A DNA stretch of 64,000 nucleotides from Streptomyces filipinensis (GCF_014649495.1 NZ_BMTD01000004.1:62001-126000); one strand, 5' to 3'; counted from the stretch's first letter, positions 51,718 through 60,440 are shown. Notes: generated by a model not told the origin, from the letters alone. Made by a program: numbers and translations.

Positions 51718-51723
51718 TCCCCC

Positions 51724-51737
51724 GAGTCGACTGACTC
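51724..51737. promoter_or_regulatory. Conserved GAGTC-N4-GACTC palindrome before the first intact secreted-protein gene
   Basis: GAGTCGACTGACTC recurs as GAGTCAACCGACTC at 52844-52857 before the second gene, at almost the same distance from the ATG (about 48 and 29 bases). The flanking GATCACTT is conserved too. Possible operator or promoter element shared by the family. Confidence 0.5.
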
Positions 51738-51784
51738 CATGATCACTTGGACCTCGTGTCCACTTTCTCCACACAGGGGAACGC

Positions 51785-52675
51785 ATGCGCATTCGTGCCA
51801 CCGTGGCCGCCGTCTCCGGCGCCCTGGCCCTCTCCGCCTTCGTCGTGCCGGCCGCCCAGGCCGCCGACAGCGGTGCGTCTCACCGCATCGACTACGTGAA
51901 GTACTTCGCCCAGCACGCGTCTTCCGGCAAGACCGCGCTCGCCGCCACCTCGGCGCCCGTCGGCGACCTCGATGCGTCCTTCTCCAACTTCAAGATCGCC
52001 AAGGCGATCAAGGTCGGCACCACCAACAAGGTGTCCAGCACCGTCACCTACACGATGACCTACGGCGCCGACGTGGACATCGCCTCCGACAACTTCGTCA
52101 CCATCCCGCTGATCTACCACGGCTCCGCGGACACCCCGGACAGCGTCCAGGGCTCCGACCTGCCGGCGCTCTGCAGGGTGGTCTCGGCGGGCACCGCCAG
52201 CTGCAAGGGCAGCATCGACATCTACCCGAAGACCAGCGACGCGGACCTGAAGCTGCGCAACTCCTACGCCGGTACCTGGCACGGCGCGGCCATCGCCGTG
52301 GACTTCGAGAGCGGGAACAGCTCCCTGCAGACGGGCTTCGCCGCCACCCTGGTCCAGCGCAACTCCACGCTGACGGTCAACGCCGCCCCGGAGCCGGTGA
52401 CGAAGGGCGCCACCGTCACGGTGACGGGCAAGCTCGCCCGCGCCAACTGGGAGGACCACCAGTACCACGGCTACACCGGCCAGCCGGTGCAGCTGCAGTT
52501 CCGCAAGAAGGACTCCAGCACCTACACCACGCTGAAGACCCTCAAGACGGACTCCACGGGCAACCTGAAGACGACGACCAAGGCCACGGTCGACGGCTAC
52601 TACCGCTTCTCCTTCGCGGGCACCTCGACGACTCCGGCGGTCAACGCCGCGGGTGACTTCGTCGACGTGCGGTAG
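51785..52675 (+). CDS. Secreted beta-rich protein, tandem paralogue 1
   Basis: 296 residues with a clear Sec signal peptide, MRIRATVAAVSGALALSAF then VVPAAQA, cleaved after Ala26 or so. The mature protein has an N-terminal beta domain (DASFSNFKIAKAIKVGTTN, VTYTMTYGADVDIASDNFV) with two Cys pairs for a disulfide (ALCRVVSAGTASCKG) and a C-terminal Ig-like domain (about 200-296; VTVTGKLARANWEDHQYHGY, GYYRFSFAGTSTTP). I recall DUF5707-type Streptomyces proteins of this kind, role unknown. About 35 residues after the signal are absent from paralogue 2. The ATG has AGGGGAACGC upstream. Confidence 0.82.
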   Translation: MRIRATVAAVSGALALSAFVVPAAQAADSGASHRIDYVKYFAQHASSGKTALAATSAPVGDLDASFSNFKIAKAIKVGTTNKVSSTVTYTMTYGADVDIASDNFVTIPLIYHGSADTPDSVQGSDLPALCRVVSAGTASCKGSIDIYPKTSDADLKLRNSYAGTWHGAAIAVDFESGNSSLQTGFAATLVQRNSTLTVNAAPEPVTKGATVTVTGKLARANWEDHQYHGYTGQPVQLQFRKKDSSTYTTLKTLKTDSTGNLKTTTKATVDGYYRFSFAGTSTTPAVNAAGDFVDVR

Positions 52676-52700
52676 GACGTGACGTAGGCAGCAGGACCCG

Positions 52701-52745
52701 TCCGGCCCCGGAAGCGCATGCCGCCCCCGGGGCCGGAACGTTTCT
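52701..52745. terminator. Terminator between the two secreted-protein genes
   Basis: TCCGGCCCCGG (52701-52711) pairs with CCGGGGCCGGA (52727-52737), followed by a T-rich ACGTTTCTTCTC on the plus strand. Confidence 0.8.
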
Positions 52746-52843
52746 TCTCACTTGTGCCACGACCTGGCAATGCGGTCCTCAAATCTGGCCGGAAACCGCT
52801 CCTGCCGTACAACCAGCTCCCGGGGTCACGGATCTGATCGCGT

Positions 52844-52857
52844 GAGTCAACCGACTC
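52844..52857. promoter_or_regulatory. Conserved GAGTC-N4-GACTC palindrome before the second secreted-protein gene
   Basis: GAGTCAACCGACTC, paired with the element at 51724. Upstream of both, a stretch beginning CGTACAACCA and containing GGTCAC and TCTGATC is also conserved, so the whole promoter was duplicated with the gene. Confidence 0.5.
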
Positions 52858-52885
52858 CACGATCACTTCTCCCTCAGGGGAACGC

Positions 52886-53716
52886 ATGCGCATTCGTGCC
52901 ACCGTGGCCGCCGTCTCCGGCGCCCTGGCTCTCACCGCCCTCGCAGTCCCGGCCGCGCAGGCCGTCACCGACTCGGGCACGCCCTACACCCTGGACGCGA
53001 GCTTCTCCAACCTCTCGATCGGCAAGGCGACCAAGGTCGGAACCACCAACGAGGTCAGCGTCGCGTACTCGTACACGCTGACGCACGGTGCCGACGTGGA
53101 CATCGCCGCGAAGGACTTCGTCACGGACGCCTTCCTCTACCACGGCACCTACAGCGACTCGTCCCCCGAGCTGTACGGCGACGACCCGGCGACCTGCACC
53201 GCCACCTCGTCGACGACGGCCACCTGCAAGGGGAACGTCACCATCTACCCGGCCGACGGCGACCTGCAGAACGCCTGGGCCGGCAGCTGGAGCGTGGCCG
53301 CCGAGGCGGTCGCCTTCAACGGCCAGGACCAGCAGAACCCCGACATGAGCAAGGTCGGCTACAAGGACCAGAGCGGCCTCGCCACGACGCTGGTGCAGCG
53401 CTACTCCAAGCTGACGGTGGACGCCGGCCCGGAGCCGGTCGCCAAGGGCAAGACCCTCACGGTCACGGGCAAGCTCTCCCGGGCCAACTGGGAGGACCAC
53501 CAGTACCACGGCTACACCGGCCAGCCGGTCCAGCTGCAGTTCCGCAAGGCGGGCAGCAGCACGTACACCACCGTCAAGACGGTGACCACGGACGCGTACG
53601 GCAACCTGAAGACCACCACCACCGCCGCCTACGACGGCTACTGGCGCTTCAGCTTCGCCGGCACCTCCACCACTCCGGCGGTCAGCGCCACGGGTGACTA
53701 CGTGGACGTGCAGTGA
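52886..53716 (+). CDS. Secreted beta-rich protein, tandem paralogue 2
   Basis: 276 residues, paralogue of the gene at 51785. The first 30 coding bases and signal peptide start (MRIRATVAAVSGALAL) are nearly identical. The C-terminal Ig-like domain is highly conserved (RANWEDHQYHGYTGQPVQLQ shared exactly); the N-terminal beta domain has diverged (LDASFSNLSIGKATKVGTTN, CTATSSTTATCKG keeps the Cys pair). It lacks the 35-residue insert of paralogue 1. Arisen by tandem duplication together with the promoter. Secreted; substrate or partner unknown. Confidence 0.82.
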   Translation: MRIRATVAAVSGALALTALAVPAAQAVTDSGTPYTLDASFSNLSIGKATKVGTTNEVSVAYSYTLTHGADVDIAAKDFVTDAFLYHGTYSDSSPELYGDDPATCTATSSTTATCKGNVTIYPADGDLQNAWAGSWSVAAEAVAFNGQDQQNPDMSKVGYKDQSGLATTLVQRYSKLTVDAGPEPVAKGKTLTVTGKLSRANWEDHQYHGYTGQPVQLQFRKAGSSTYTTVKTVTTDAYGNLKTTTTAAYDGYWRFSFAGTSTTPAVSATGDYVDVQ

Positions 53717-53721
53717 GGTAG

Positions 53722-53771
53722 CGCCCCCGCGGGGGCGGGGAACCGCGCGGCCCACGGCCTTGCGGTTCCCC
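53722..53771. terminator. Terminator/repeat between the secreted-protein gene and the P-type ATPase gene
   Basis: CGCCCCCGCGGGGGCG (53722-53737), then GGGGAACCGC (53737-53746) pairing with GCGGTTCCCC (53762-53771). The GGGGAACCGCGC sequence is an inverse-orientation relative of the dispersed CGCGCAGTTCCCC repeat. It serves both converging genes. Confidence 0.75.
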
Positions 53772-53778
53772 ACCGGCT

Positions 53779-56175
53779 TCAGCCGGGAAACCGCCGGGCC
53801 ACCCACTTCCACAGGAACTCCAGCGCGGCCGATGCCACCACCGCGATGCCCACCGCGGTCCATGGCATCTCCACGCCGACCAGCTTCAGCGCGAAGAAAC
53901 CCTGAAGCGACGGCACGACCAGGACCAGCAGGAAGGCCACACCCATCGCGGCCACCAGGGCCACCCGCCACCAGGTGTAGGGCCGGGCGACGATCGCCAG
54001 GATCCACATGGAGACGAGGAAGAGGGTCAGGGTGGCCGCGCTGGTCTCCGCGTCCAGCTGGCCGGGCCCGGTGTAGTGGTGCCGGGCGACCAGGTACGTC
54101 ACGAAGGTCGCCGCTCCGGCCACCACGCCACCCGGGACCGAGTACCGCATCACCCGGCGCACGAAATGCGGTTTCGCCCGCTCCTTGTTGGGCGCCAGCG
54201 CCAGGAAGAACGCCGGCACGCCGATCGTGAGGGTGGACAGCAGGGTCAGGTGCCGTGGCAGGAACGGGTACTCGACCCGCCAGCACACCACCAGGACCGC
54301 CAGCAGCACCGAGTACACGGTCTTCACGAGGAACAGCGTCGCCACCCGCGTGATGTTGCCGATCACCCGGCGGCCCTCGCCCACCACCGACGGCAGACTC
54401 GCGAAGCTGTTGTCCAGCAGCACGATCTGCGCCACCGCACGCGTCGCCTCCGAGCCGGAGCCCATGGCGACCCCGATGTCGGCGTCCTTCAGCGCGAGCA
54501 CGTCGTTCACCCCGTCACCGGTCATCGCGACGGTGTGCCCGTGCGACTGCAGCGCCCCCACCATGTCCCGTTTCTGCTGCGGCGTGACCCGGCCGAAGAC
54601 CGTCCCCCCGTCCAGCGCCTCCGCCATCCGGGTCCGGTCGCCCGGCAGGTGCCGCGCGTCCACCGTCGAGCCCTCCAGGCCCAGCTTGGCGGCGACCGCG
54701 CCGACCGACACCGCGTTGTCCCCCGAGATGACCTTGGCGCGGACGTCCTGGTCCGCGAAGTAGCGCAGGGTGTCGGCCGCGTCGGGGCGCAGCCGCTGCT
54801 CCAGGACGACCAGGGCGGTGGGGCGGGCGCCGTGGGCCGGCTCGGGGTCGTCCAGGTCACGGCTCGCGCGGGCCAGGAGGAGCACCCGCAGGCCCTGCTC
54901 GTTCAGGCGCGCGGTGTCGCCCAGGGCCGGGTCGCCCTCGGCGAGCAGGACGTCCGGGGCGCCGAGCAGCCAGGTGCTGGTCTCGCCGTCGGCCTCGCTG
55001 AACGCGGCCCCGCTGTACTTGCGGGCCGAGGAGAAGGGCAGCGACTCCACACAGCGCCAGTCCTCACTGTCCGGGTAGGCGTCGATGATCGCCTGGAGGG
55101 AGGCGTTGGGGCGCGGGTCGGACTCGCCGAGCGCGCCGAGCACCCTGCGGACGTACCCCTCGTCGGCCCCGTCGAGCGGACGCAGCTCCGTGACGTCCAT
55201 GCCGCCCTCGGTGAGCGTGCCGGTCTTGTCCAGGCAGACGGTGTCGACGCGGGCCAGTCCCTCGATCGCCGGCAGCTCCTGCACCAGGCACTGCTTGCGC
55301 CCGAGCCGGATGACACCGATCGCGAAGGCGACGGAGGTGAGCAGCACCAGCCCCTCCGGGACCATCGGGACGATGCCGCCGACCGTGCGGGCCACGGCGT
55401 CCTTGAAGCCGTAGCTCTTGACCACGAGCTGGGTGATCACCAGGCCGATCGCGGCCGGGACCATCATCCAGGTGACGTACTTGAGGATGGTGGAGATACC
55501 GGTGCGCAGCTCGGAGTGGACCAGGGTGAAGCGGGAGGCCTCCTCGGCGAGCTGGGCGGCGTAGGCCTCGCGGCCCACCTTGGCGGCCTTGAACGCCCCG
55601 CCGCCCGCGACGACGAAGCTGCCGGACAGGACGGGGGCGCCGGGGCGTTTGACGACGGGATCGGCCTCGCCGGTGAGCAGCGACTCGTCGATCTCCAGCC
55701 CGTCGGCCTCCGCGCACACCCCGTCGACCACGATCTTGTCGCCGGGCCCGATCTCGATCAGGTCGTCCAGGACGATCTCGGCGGTGGCGACCTCGGTGGC
55801 TCTGCCGTCCCGGCGTACGGTCGGCCGGGCCTCCCCGATCACCGCGAGCGAGTCGAGGGTCTGCTTGGCCCGCCACTCCTGGACGATGCCGATGCCGGTG
55901 TTGGCGAGGATGACGAAGCCGAACAGGCTGTCCTGGATCGGCGCGACGAACAGCATGATCAGCCACAGCACGCCGATGATCGCGTTGAACCGGGTGAAGA
56001 CGTTGGCCCGGACGATCTCCCCGAGCGACCGGCTGCTGCGCACGGGCACGTCGTTGACCAGGCCACGCGCCACGCGCTCCGCCACTTCGGCGGCGCTCAG
56101 TCCGGTCGCGGGGCTCTTCGGCAGGGCCACGGGGTGCACGGGGTCGAGTTCGGCGCCCGCGTCTATATGGCTCAT
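53779..56175 (-). CDS. Cation-transporting P-type ATPase (CtpE-like)
   Basis: 798 residues with about ten membrane helices. P-type motifs are complete: ESLLTGEADPV (actuator), IVPMVPEGLVLLTS in helix M4 (Pro-Glu-Gly-Leu ion site), the phosphorylated Asp in CLDKTGTLTEGG (about 313), KYSGAAF (nucleotide), and GDGVNDVLALKDADIGVAMG hinge. No N-terminal heavy-metal domain. It resembles mycobacterial CtpE, described as a calcium importer, so Ca2+ or Mg2+ is more likely than heavy metals. The ATG at 56175 lies seven bases after TACCGT, suggesting a leaderless transcript; the longer frame to 56205 is not needed. Confidence 0.9.
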   Translation of the reverse strand: MSHIDAGAELDPVHPVALPKSPATGLSAAEVAERVARGLVNDVPVRSSRSLGEIVRANVFTRFNAIIGVLWLIMLFVAPIQDSLFGFVILANTGIGIVQEWRAKQTLDSLAVIGEARPTVRRDGRATEVATAEIVLDDLIEIGPGDKIVVDGVCAEADGLEIDESLLTGEADPVVKRPGAPVLSGSFVVAGGGAFKAAKVGREAYAAQLAEEASRFTLVHSELRTGISTILKYVTWMMVPAAIGLVITQLVVKSYGFKDAVARTVGGIVPMVPEGLVLLTSVAFAIGVIRLGRKQCLVQELPAIEGLARVDTVCLDKTGTLTEGGMDVTELRPLDGADEGYVRRVLGALGESDPRPNASLQAIIDAYPDSEDWRCVESLPFSSARKYSGAAFSEADGETSTWLLGAPDVLLAEGDPALGDTARLNEQGLRVLLLARASRDLDDPEPAHGARPTALVVLEQRLRPDAADTLRYFADQDVRAKVISGDNAVSVGAVAAKLGLEGSTVDARHLPGDRTRMAEALDGGTVFGRVTPQQKRDMVGALQSHGHTVAMTGDGVNDVLALKDADIGVAMGSGSEATRAVAQIVLLDNSFASLPSVVGEGRRVIGNITRVATLFLVKTVYSVLLAVLVVCWRVEYPFLPRHLTLLSTLTIGVPAFFLALAPNKERAKPHFVRRVMRYSVPGGVVAGAATFVTYLVARHHYTGPGQLDAETSAATLTLFLVSMWILAIVARPYTWWRVALVAAMGVAFLLVLVVPSLQGFFALKLVGVEMPWTAVGIAVVASAALEFLWKWVARRFPG

Positions 56176-56264
56176 GCATTCGACGGTACGGGGGGATGTG
56201 TCCACCCGCCCGCTTTCCGGCCGACCGGGCGGGAGCGCCCCGCGGTCAGGTCCGGCCGGCGGAA

Positions 56265-56531
56265 CTATTCAGCCGACGCTTCCCGCAGCCCCGCGGCCCG
56301 CTTCAGCGCGGCGTCCCGCCTGCGCACGTACCAGACGCCGACCAGCCCCAGCCCGCCGCCGGCCAGGCAGGTCCACAGCCACCACAGGTGCCCGTGGTCG
56401 TCGAACCAGCCGTAGAACGGCAGCTGGACCAGGAAGAGCACGAACCACACGATCGTGCCGCCGGTGATGGTGGCGACCACGGGCCCCTCCAGGGGCTCCG
56501 GCGCCTCGTGCTTGGGGGTCCACTTGGCCAT
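56265..56531 (-). CDS. DUF2530 small membrane protein
   Basis: 88 residues: polar N terminus (AKWTPKHEAPEPLEGPVV), helix 1 (GGTIVWFVLFLVQLPFY), loop with DDHGHLWW, helix 2 (TCLAGGGLGLVGVWYV) and a basic C terminus. Matches the DUF2530 pattern in Streptomyces, often next to the NCS2 permease gene. Start ATG 56531 follows TAAGCT by six bases, fitting leaderless transcription. Divergent from the permease gene. Confidence 0.8.
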   Translation of the reverse strand: MAKWTPKHEAPEPLEGPVVATITGGTIVWFVLFLVQLPFYGWFDDHGHLWWLWTCLAGGGLGLVGVWYVRRRDAALKRAAGLREASAE

Positions 56532-56617
56532 GCGCACAGCTTAAGCGCCGCCTCCGCCCGGCCCTGTCTACGCGCGGAGATAGCGATCTCGCACTTATAC
56601 GTTCATACTGAAACCGT

Positions 56618-56646
56618 TTGTCTTTGACCGCTTCTGCTCGTATGAA
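56618..56646 (+). promoter_or_regulatory. Sigma-70-type promoter of the NCS2 permease gene
   Basis: TTGTCT (56618-56623), a 17-base spacer, TATGAA (56641-56646), 46 bases before the ATG. Just upstream lies a small palindrome GAGAT-AGCG-ATCTC (about 56576-56589). I saw no purine-riboswitch core. Confidence 0.6.
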
Positions 56647-56691
56647 ACTCCAACAGGGCTCGGGGGAACCCCGTCGGAGATGAGGTCTCGT

Positions 56692-58143
56692 ATGTCCACC
56701 TCGGCACCTGCCAAGGTCCCCACCCCCGAGAAGCCGGGCGGCGCGCCCGCCTTCGGCGCCCTCGACCGCTACTTCAGGATCTCCGAGCGCGGCAGCTCCG
56801 TCGCCCGTGAGATCCGCGGTGGCTTCGCCACCTTCTTCGCGATGGCGTACATCATCGTGCTGAACCCGATCATCCTCAGCAGCGCGAAGGACATGTACGG
56901 GCATCACCTGGACAACGGTCAGCTGGTGACGGCGACCGCGCTGACCGCCGCGTTCACCACGCTCCTCATGGGTGTCATCGGCAACGTGCCGATCGCGCTG
57001 GCCGCGGGCCTCGGTGTGAACTCGGTCGTCGCCCTCCAGCTGGCGCCGCGGATGTCCTGGCCGGACGCCATGGGCATGGTCGTCCTCGCGGGCATCGTGG
57101 TCATGCTGCTGGTCGCCACGGGCCTGCGCGAGCGCGTGATGAACGCCGTGCCGTTCGGCCTGCGCAAGGCGATCTCGATCGGTATCGGCCTGTTCATCAT
57201 GCTGATCGGCCTGGTCGACTCCGGCTTCGTCACCCGTATGCCGGACGCCGCGCAGACCACCGTCCCGCTGCAGCTCGGTACGGGCGGCCATCTGCACGGC
57301 TGGCCGGTGCTGGTCTTCATCCTGGGCGCGCTGCTGACCTTCGTGCTGATCGTCCGCAAGACGCCGGGCGCGATCCTCATCTCCATCGTCGGCATGACCG
57401 TCCTCGCGGTGGTCCTCAACGCGGTCACCACGATCCCGTCCTGGGGGCTGACGGTCCCGAAGTGGCCGGGCAACCCGGTCTCCACCCCCGACTTCGGCCT
57501 GGTCGGCCAGGTCAGCCTGTTCGGCGGTTTCTCCAAGGTCGGCCTGCTGACCGGCATCCTGTTCGTCTTCACGGTCCTGCTGTCGTGCTTCTTCGACGCG
57601 ATGGGCACCATCATGGGCGTCAGCGACGAGGCCAAGCTGACCGACGCCGAGGGCTATATGCCGGGCATCAACAAGGTCCTCTTCGTCGACGGCCTCGCGG
57701 TCGCGGCGGGCGGTGCCAGCTCCTCCTCGGCCACCACCGCGTTCGTGGAGTCCACGGCCGGGGTCGGCGAGGGCGCCCGTACGGGATTCGCGAACGTCGT
57801 CACGGGCAGCCTGTTCGCCATCGCGCTGTTCCTCACCCCGATCGCCACGATGGTCCCGTCCCAGGCGGCCACCCCGGCGCTGGTCGCGGTCGGCTTCCTG
57901 ATCCTGTCGAACTCCATCAAGGAGATCGACTGGGCGGACTACACCATCGCGATCCCGGCCTTCGTGACGATGCTGATGATGCCGTTCACCTACTCGATCA
58001 CCAACGGCATCGGCATGGGCTTCATCACCTTCACCGTCCTGCGCCTGGCCGCCGGCCGGTTCCGGGAGGTCCCGGTGGCGATGTACGTCGTCTCGGCCGT
58101 GTTCGCCTTCTACTACCTGATGCCGGCCCTGGGCCTCACCTGA
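56692..58143 (+). CDS. NCS2-family purine permease (AzgA/PbuG type)
   Basis: 483 residues, about 13 membrane helices. AzgA-type motifs: RGGFATFFAMAYIIVLNPII, the substrate-site AAGLGVNSVVAL, GLRKAISIGIGLFIMLIGLV, and FDAMGTIMGVSDEA followed by GGASSSSATTAFVESTAGVGEG. These proteins import hypoxanthine, guanine or adenine with protons. ATG 56692 follows GATGAGG at 8 bases; an ATG at 56680 is less well placed. Preceded by a good promoter; DUF2530 is divergent. Confidence 0.92.
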   Translation: MSTSAPAKVPTPEKPGGAPAFGALDRYFRISERGSSVAREIRGGFATFFAMAYIIVLNPIILSSAKDMYGHHLDNGQLVTATALTAAFTTLLMGVIGNVPIALAAGLGVNSVVALQLAPRMSWPDAMGMVVLAGIVVMLLVATGLRERVMNAVPFGLRKAISIGIGLFIMLIGLVDSGFVTRMPDAAQTTVPLQLGTGGHLHGWPVLVFILGALLTFVLIVRKTPGAILISIVGMTVLAVVLNAVTTIPSWGLTVPKWPGNPVSTPDFGLVGQVSLFGGFSKVGLLTGILFVFTVLLSCFFDAMGTIMGVSDEAKLTDAEGYMPGINKVLFVDGLAVAAGGASSSSATTAFVESTAGVGEGARTGFANVVTGSLFAIALFLTPIATMVPSQAATPALVAVGFLILSNSIKEIDWADYTIAIPAFVTMLMMPFTYSITNGIGMGFITFTVLRLAAGRFREVPVAMYVVSAVFAFYYLMPALGLT

Positions 58144-58180
58144 GCCATGCCCCTGCGCGGCGCCTCGGCCCTCCACGGCC

Positions 58181-58381
58181 TCAGGTGACGCCGTAGAACC
58201 TCTCCGTCTCCTCGACGGCGGCCTGGAACCGCTCGTCGAAGTCGTCCCGGATGAGCGTGCGGACCACATAGTCCTGCACGCTCATTCCTCTTTTCGCGGC
58301 GTGCTGCCGGAGTCTTTCGAGCAGCTCCCCGTCTATCCGCACGCTGAGCACAGTGGTCCCCATGGGTACGAGGGTCGCCAT
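58181..58381 (-). CDS. Ribbon-helix-helix (CopG-like) protein
   Basis: 66 residues or 60 if it starts at the ATG at 58363. The RHH pattern is clear: strand TTVLSVRID followed by GELLERLRQHAAKRGMSVQDYVVRTLI. The C-terminal FDERFQAAVEETERFYGV is helical. Such proteins bind DNA as dimers and are often antitoxins, but no toxin gene is adjacent (the neighbours are a permease and marR). Confidence 0.75.
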   Translation of the reverse strand: MATLVPMGTTVLSVRIDGELLERLRQHAAKRGMSVQDYVVRTLIRDDFDERFQAAVEETERFYGVT

Positions 58382-58493
58382 ATCCGGCCACCCGGCGCGT
58401 CACTTTCCGGAGCTGACTCACTCATATGGGTGATCAGCCGGTCCAGTGGCCAGGGTCACGGGCATCAGGGGCGTGTCGCGGTGGTCTTTAGCG

Positions 58494-58511
58494 AGAGTAA
58501 TGAGTTACTCT
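58494..58511. promoter_or_regulatory. MarR-type operator overlapping the marR promoter
   Basis: AGAGTAA-TGAG-TTACTCT is a perfect palindrome with 7-base arms. Its right arm contains TACTCT (58506-58511), a -10 box seven bases before the marR ATG, so repression of its own leaderless promoter is expected. Confidence 0.75.
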
Positions 58512-58518
58512 AAAGAAC

Positions 58519-58956
58519 ATGCCGGACCTCACCCATGGCGACGACGTGGCCGCCGTGAACTCCCTACGCTCCGCCGTGATGCGGTTGTCCCGTCGGCTCA
58601 AGCACCAGCGGGTCGACGAATCGCTGAGCCCCACCGAGATGTCGGTGCTCGGCACCCTGTTCCGCTGCGGCTCGGCCACGCCGGGTGAGCTGGCCCGCAA
58701 GGAGCACGTCCAGCCGCCGTCGATGACCCGCATCGTCGCGCTGCTCGAAGCCAAGGGGCTGGTCCGGCTGGAGCCGCACCCCGACGACCGGCGCCAGAAG
58801 GTCGTCACCCAGACCGAGCAGGCCGAGGCGATGTTGGAGGAGAGCCGCCGCAAGCGCAACGCGTTCCTGGCCGGTCTGGCCGAGGGTCTCGACGAGGACG
58901 AGTGGGCCGCCCTGCGCGCCGCCGCCCCCGTGCTGGAGAAGCTCGCGCACCTGTAA
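58519..58956 (+). CDS. MarR-family transcriptional regulator
   Basis: 145 residues: winged helix of the MarR type with the recognition region TPGELARKEHVQPPSMTRIVALLEAKGLV and the wing RLEPHPDDRRQKVV, flanked by dimerisation helices (VMRLSRRLKHQRVDESL and EEWAALRAA-like C-terminal helix). It represses itself and the downstream exporter through the palindrome at 58494, most likely released by small aromatic or drug ligands. The MFS gene follows after 27 bases. Confidence 0.93.
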   Translation: MPDLTHGDDVAAVNSLRSAVMRLSRRLKHQRVDESLSPTEMSVLGTLFRCGSATPGELARKEHVQPPSMTRIVALLEAKGLVRLEPHPDDRRQKVVTQTEQAEAMLEESRRKRNAFLAGLAEGLDEDEWAALRAAAPVLEKLAHL

Positions 58957-58983
58957 GCAAGCCATCAGAGGAGGCGAACCCTT

Positions 58984-60330
58984 TTGAGTACGGGATCCGG
59001 AATACCTTCCGCCCCCGCACCGACCGTCACTAGTGTCCCCACCCCCCGCAAGTCCTCGATGTTCAGCTCGCTGAAGATCAGGAACTACCGCCTCTTCTTC
59101 ATCGGCCAGGTCGTCTCCAACACAGGCACCTGGATGCAGCGCATCGCCCAGGACTGGCTCGTCCTCAGCCTCACCGGCTCCTCCGCGGCCGTGGGCATCA
59201 CGACGGCCCTGCAGTTCCTGCCGATGCTCCTGTTCGGCCTCTACGGCGGTGTCCTGGTCGACCGCCTGCCCAAGCGCCCCACGCTGCTGGTCACCCAGGC
59301 CGCCATGGCAGTGACCGGCCTGGCGCTCGCCTTCCTCACCCTCTCCGGCCACGTCCAGGTCTGGCACGTCTACGTCGCCGCGTTCGCCGTCGGCCTCGCC
59401 ACGGTCGTGGACAACCCGGCCCGGCAGTCCTTCGTCTCCGAGATGGTCGGCCCCGGGCAGCTGCAGAACGCGGTCAGCCTGAACTCCGCGAACTTCCAGT
59501 CCGCCCGCCTGGTCGGCCCCGCCGTCGCCGGTCTCCTGATCACCGGGGTGGGCACCGGCTGGGCGTTCCTCGCCAACGGCCTGTCGTTCGCCGCGCCCAT
59601 CGCCGGCCTGCTGCTGATGCGCGCCCGCGACCTGCACGTGGTCGAGCGCGCGCCGAGGGGGAAGGGCCAGCTGCGCGAGGGCCTGCAGTACGTGGCCGGC
59701 CGGCCGGAGCTGATCTGGCCGATCGTCCTGGTCGGCTTCATCGGCACCTTCGGCTTCAACTTCCCGGTGTGGCTGTCGGCCTACGCGGACGACGTCTTCC
59801 ACTCCGGCGCCGGCTCCTACAGCCTCTTCAACACCCTGATGGCCTTCGGCTCCCTGGGCGGCGCGCTGCTGGCCGCCCGGCGTGGCACGGCCCGGCTGCG
59901 CATCCTGATCGCCGCCGCGCTGGCCTTCGGCGCGCTGGAGACCGTGGCCGCGCTGGTCCCGTCGTACTGGCTGTTCGCGCTGCTCATGGTCCCGATCGGG
60001 GTCTTCGGCCTGACGGTCAACGTCACGGCGAACACCGCGGTCCAGATGGCCACCGACCCGGCCATGCGCGGCCGGGTGATGGCCCTGTTCATGATGGTGT
60101 TCATGGGCGGCACGCCGCTGGGCGCGCCGGTCGTCGGCTGGATCACCGACACCTACGGCGCAAGGGCCGGCTTCGCCCTGGGCGGCGTCATCTCCGCCGC
60201 CGCGGCCGGGGTGATCGGCCTGGTGCTGGCCCGCATCGGCGGACTGCGGCTCGCGGTGCGCTGGCACCACGGCCATCCGCGGGTCCGCTTCGTGCCGAGG
60301 GAGCGGGAGGAGCTGGCGACGGCGGCGTAG
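58984..60330 (+). CDS. MFS exporter (MarR-controlled)
   Basis: 448 residues, 11-12 helices of the enterobactin-exporter/TetV-like MFS branch: NYRLFFIGQVVSNTGTWMQR, the motif A loop GLYGGVLVDRLPKRP, VDNPARQSFVSEMVGPGQL, and FNFPVWLSAYADDVFH. Probably drug efflux. Start TTG 58984 is supported by GAGGAGG ten bases upstream and a family-like N terminus. Operon with marR. A dispersed intergenic repeat follows the stop. Confidence 0.88.
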   Translation: MSTGSGIPSAPAPTVTSVPTPRKSSMFSSLKIRNYRLFFIGQVVSNTGTWMQRIAQDWLVLSLTGSSAAVGITTALQFLPMLLFGLYGGVLVDRLPKRPTLLVTQAAMAVTGLALAFLTLSGHVQVWHVYVAAFAVGLATVVDNPARQSFVSEMVGPGQLQNAVSLNSANFQSARLVGPAVAGLLITGVGTGWAFLANGLSFAAPIAGLLLMRARDLHVVERAPRGKGQLREGLQYVAGRPELIWPIVLVGFIGTFGFNFPVWLSAYADDVFHSGAGSYSLFNTLMAFGSLGGALLAARRGTARLRILIAAALAFGALETVAALVPSYWLFALLMVPIGVFGLTVNVTANTAVQMATDPAMRGRVMALFMMVFMGGTPLGAPVVGWITDTYGARAGFALGGVISAAAAGVIGLVLARIGGLRLAVRWHHGHPRVRFVPREREELATAA

Positions 60331-60377
60331 GCCACCCGGCCGGGCCGTTCGGGCCGGCGTCGCAGGAGCGATCGCCG

Positions 60378-60440
60378 GGCGCCGGGTGCGGGTCCGTGGT
60401 GGGTTGCTCGCGCGGCTCCCCGCGCCCCTTCGGGGCCCTA
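60378..60440. repeat. Dispersed Streptomyces intergenic repeat, copy A
   Basis: GCGCCGGGTGCGGGTCCG, TGGTGGGTTGCTCGCGCGG, then CTCCCCGCGCCCCTTCGGGG. It lies between the converging MFS exporter and GNAT genes. The same block recurs at 61699-61765 and, in part, at 41503-41545. Confidence 0.65.

Noticed and set aside
53779..56175. Heavy-metal-exporting P1B ATPase
   Set aside because: There is no CxxC metal-binding domain and no CPC motif; the Pro-Glu-Gly-Leu site in helix M4 fits Ca2+/Mg2+-type pumps.
56532..56691. Purine riboswitch before the NCS2 permease gene
   Set aside because: The conserved loop and junction sequences of the purine aptamer are not present; only a short palindrome and a promoter are seen.
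58181..58381. Toxin-antitoxin system
   Set aside because: The ribbon-helix-helix protein looks like an antitoxin, but neither neighbour is toxin-like.
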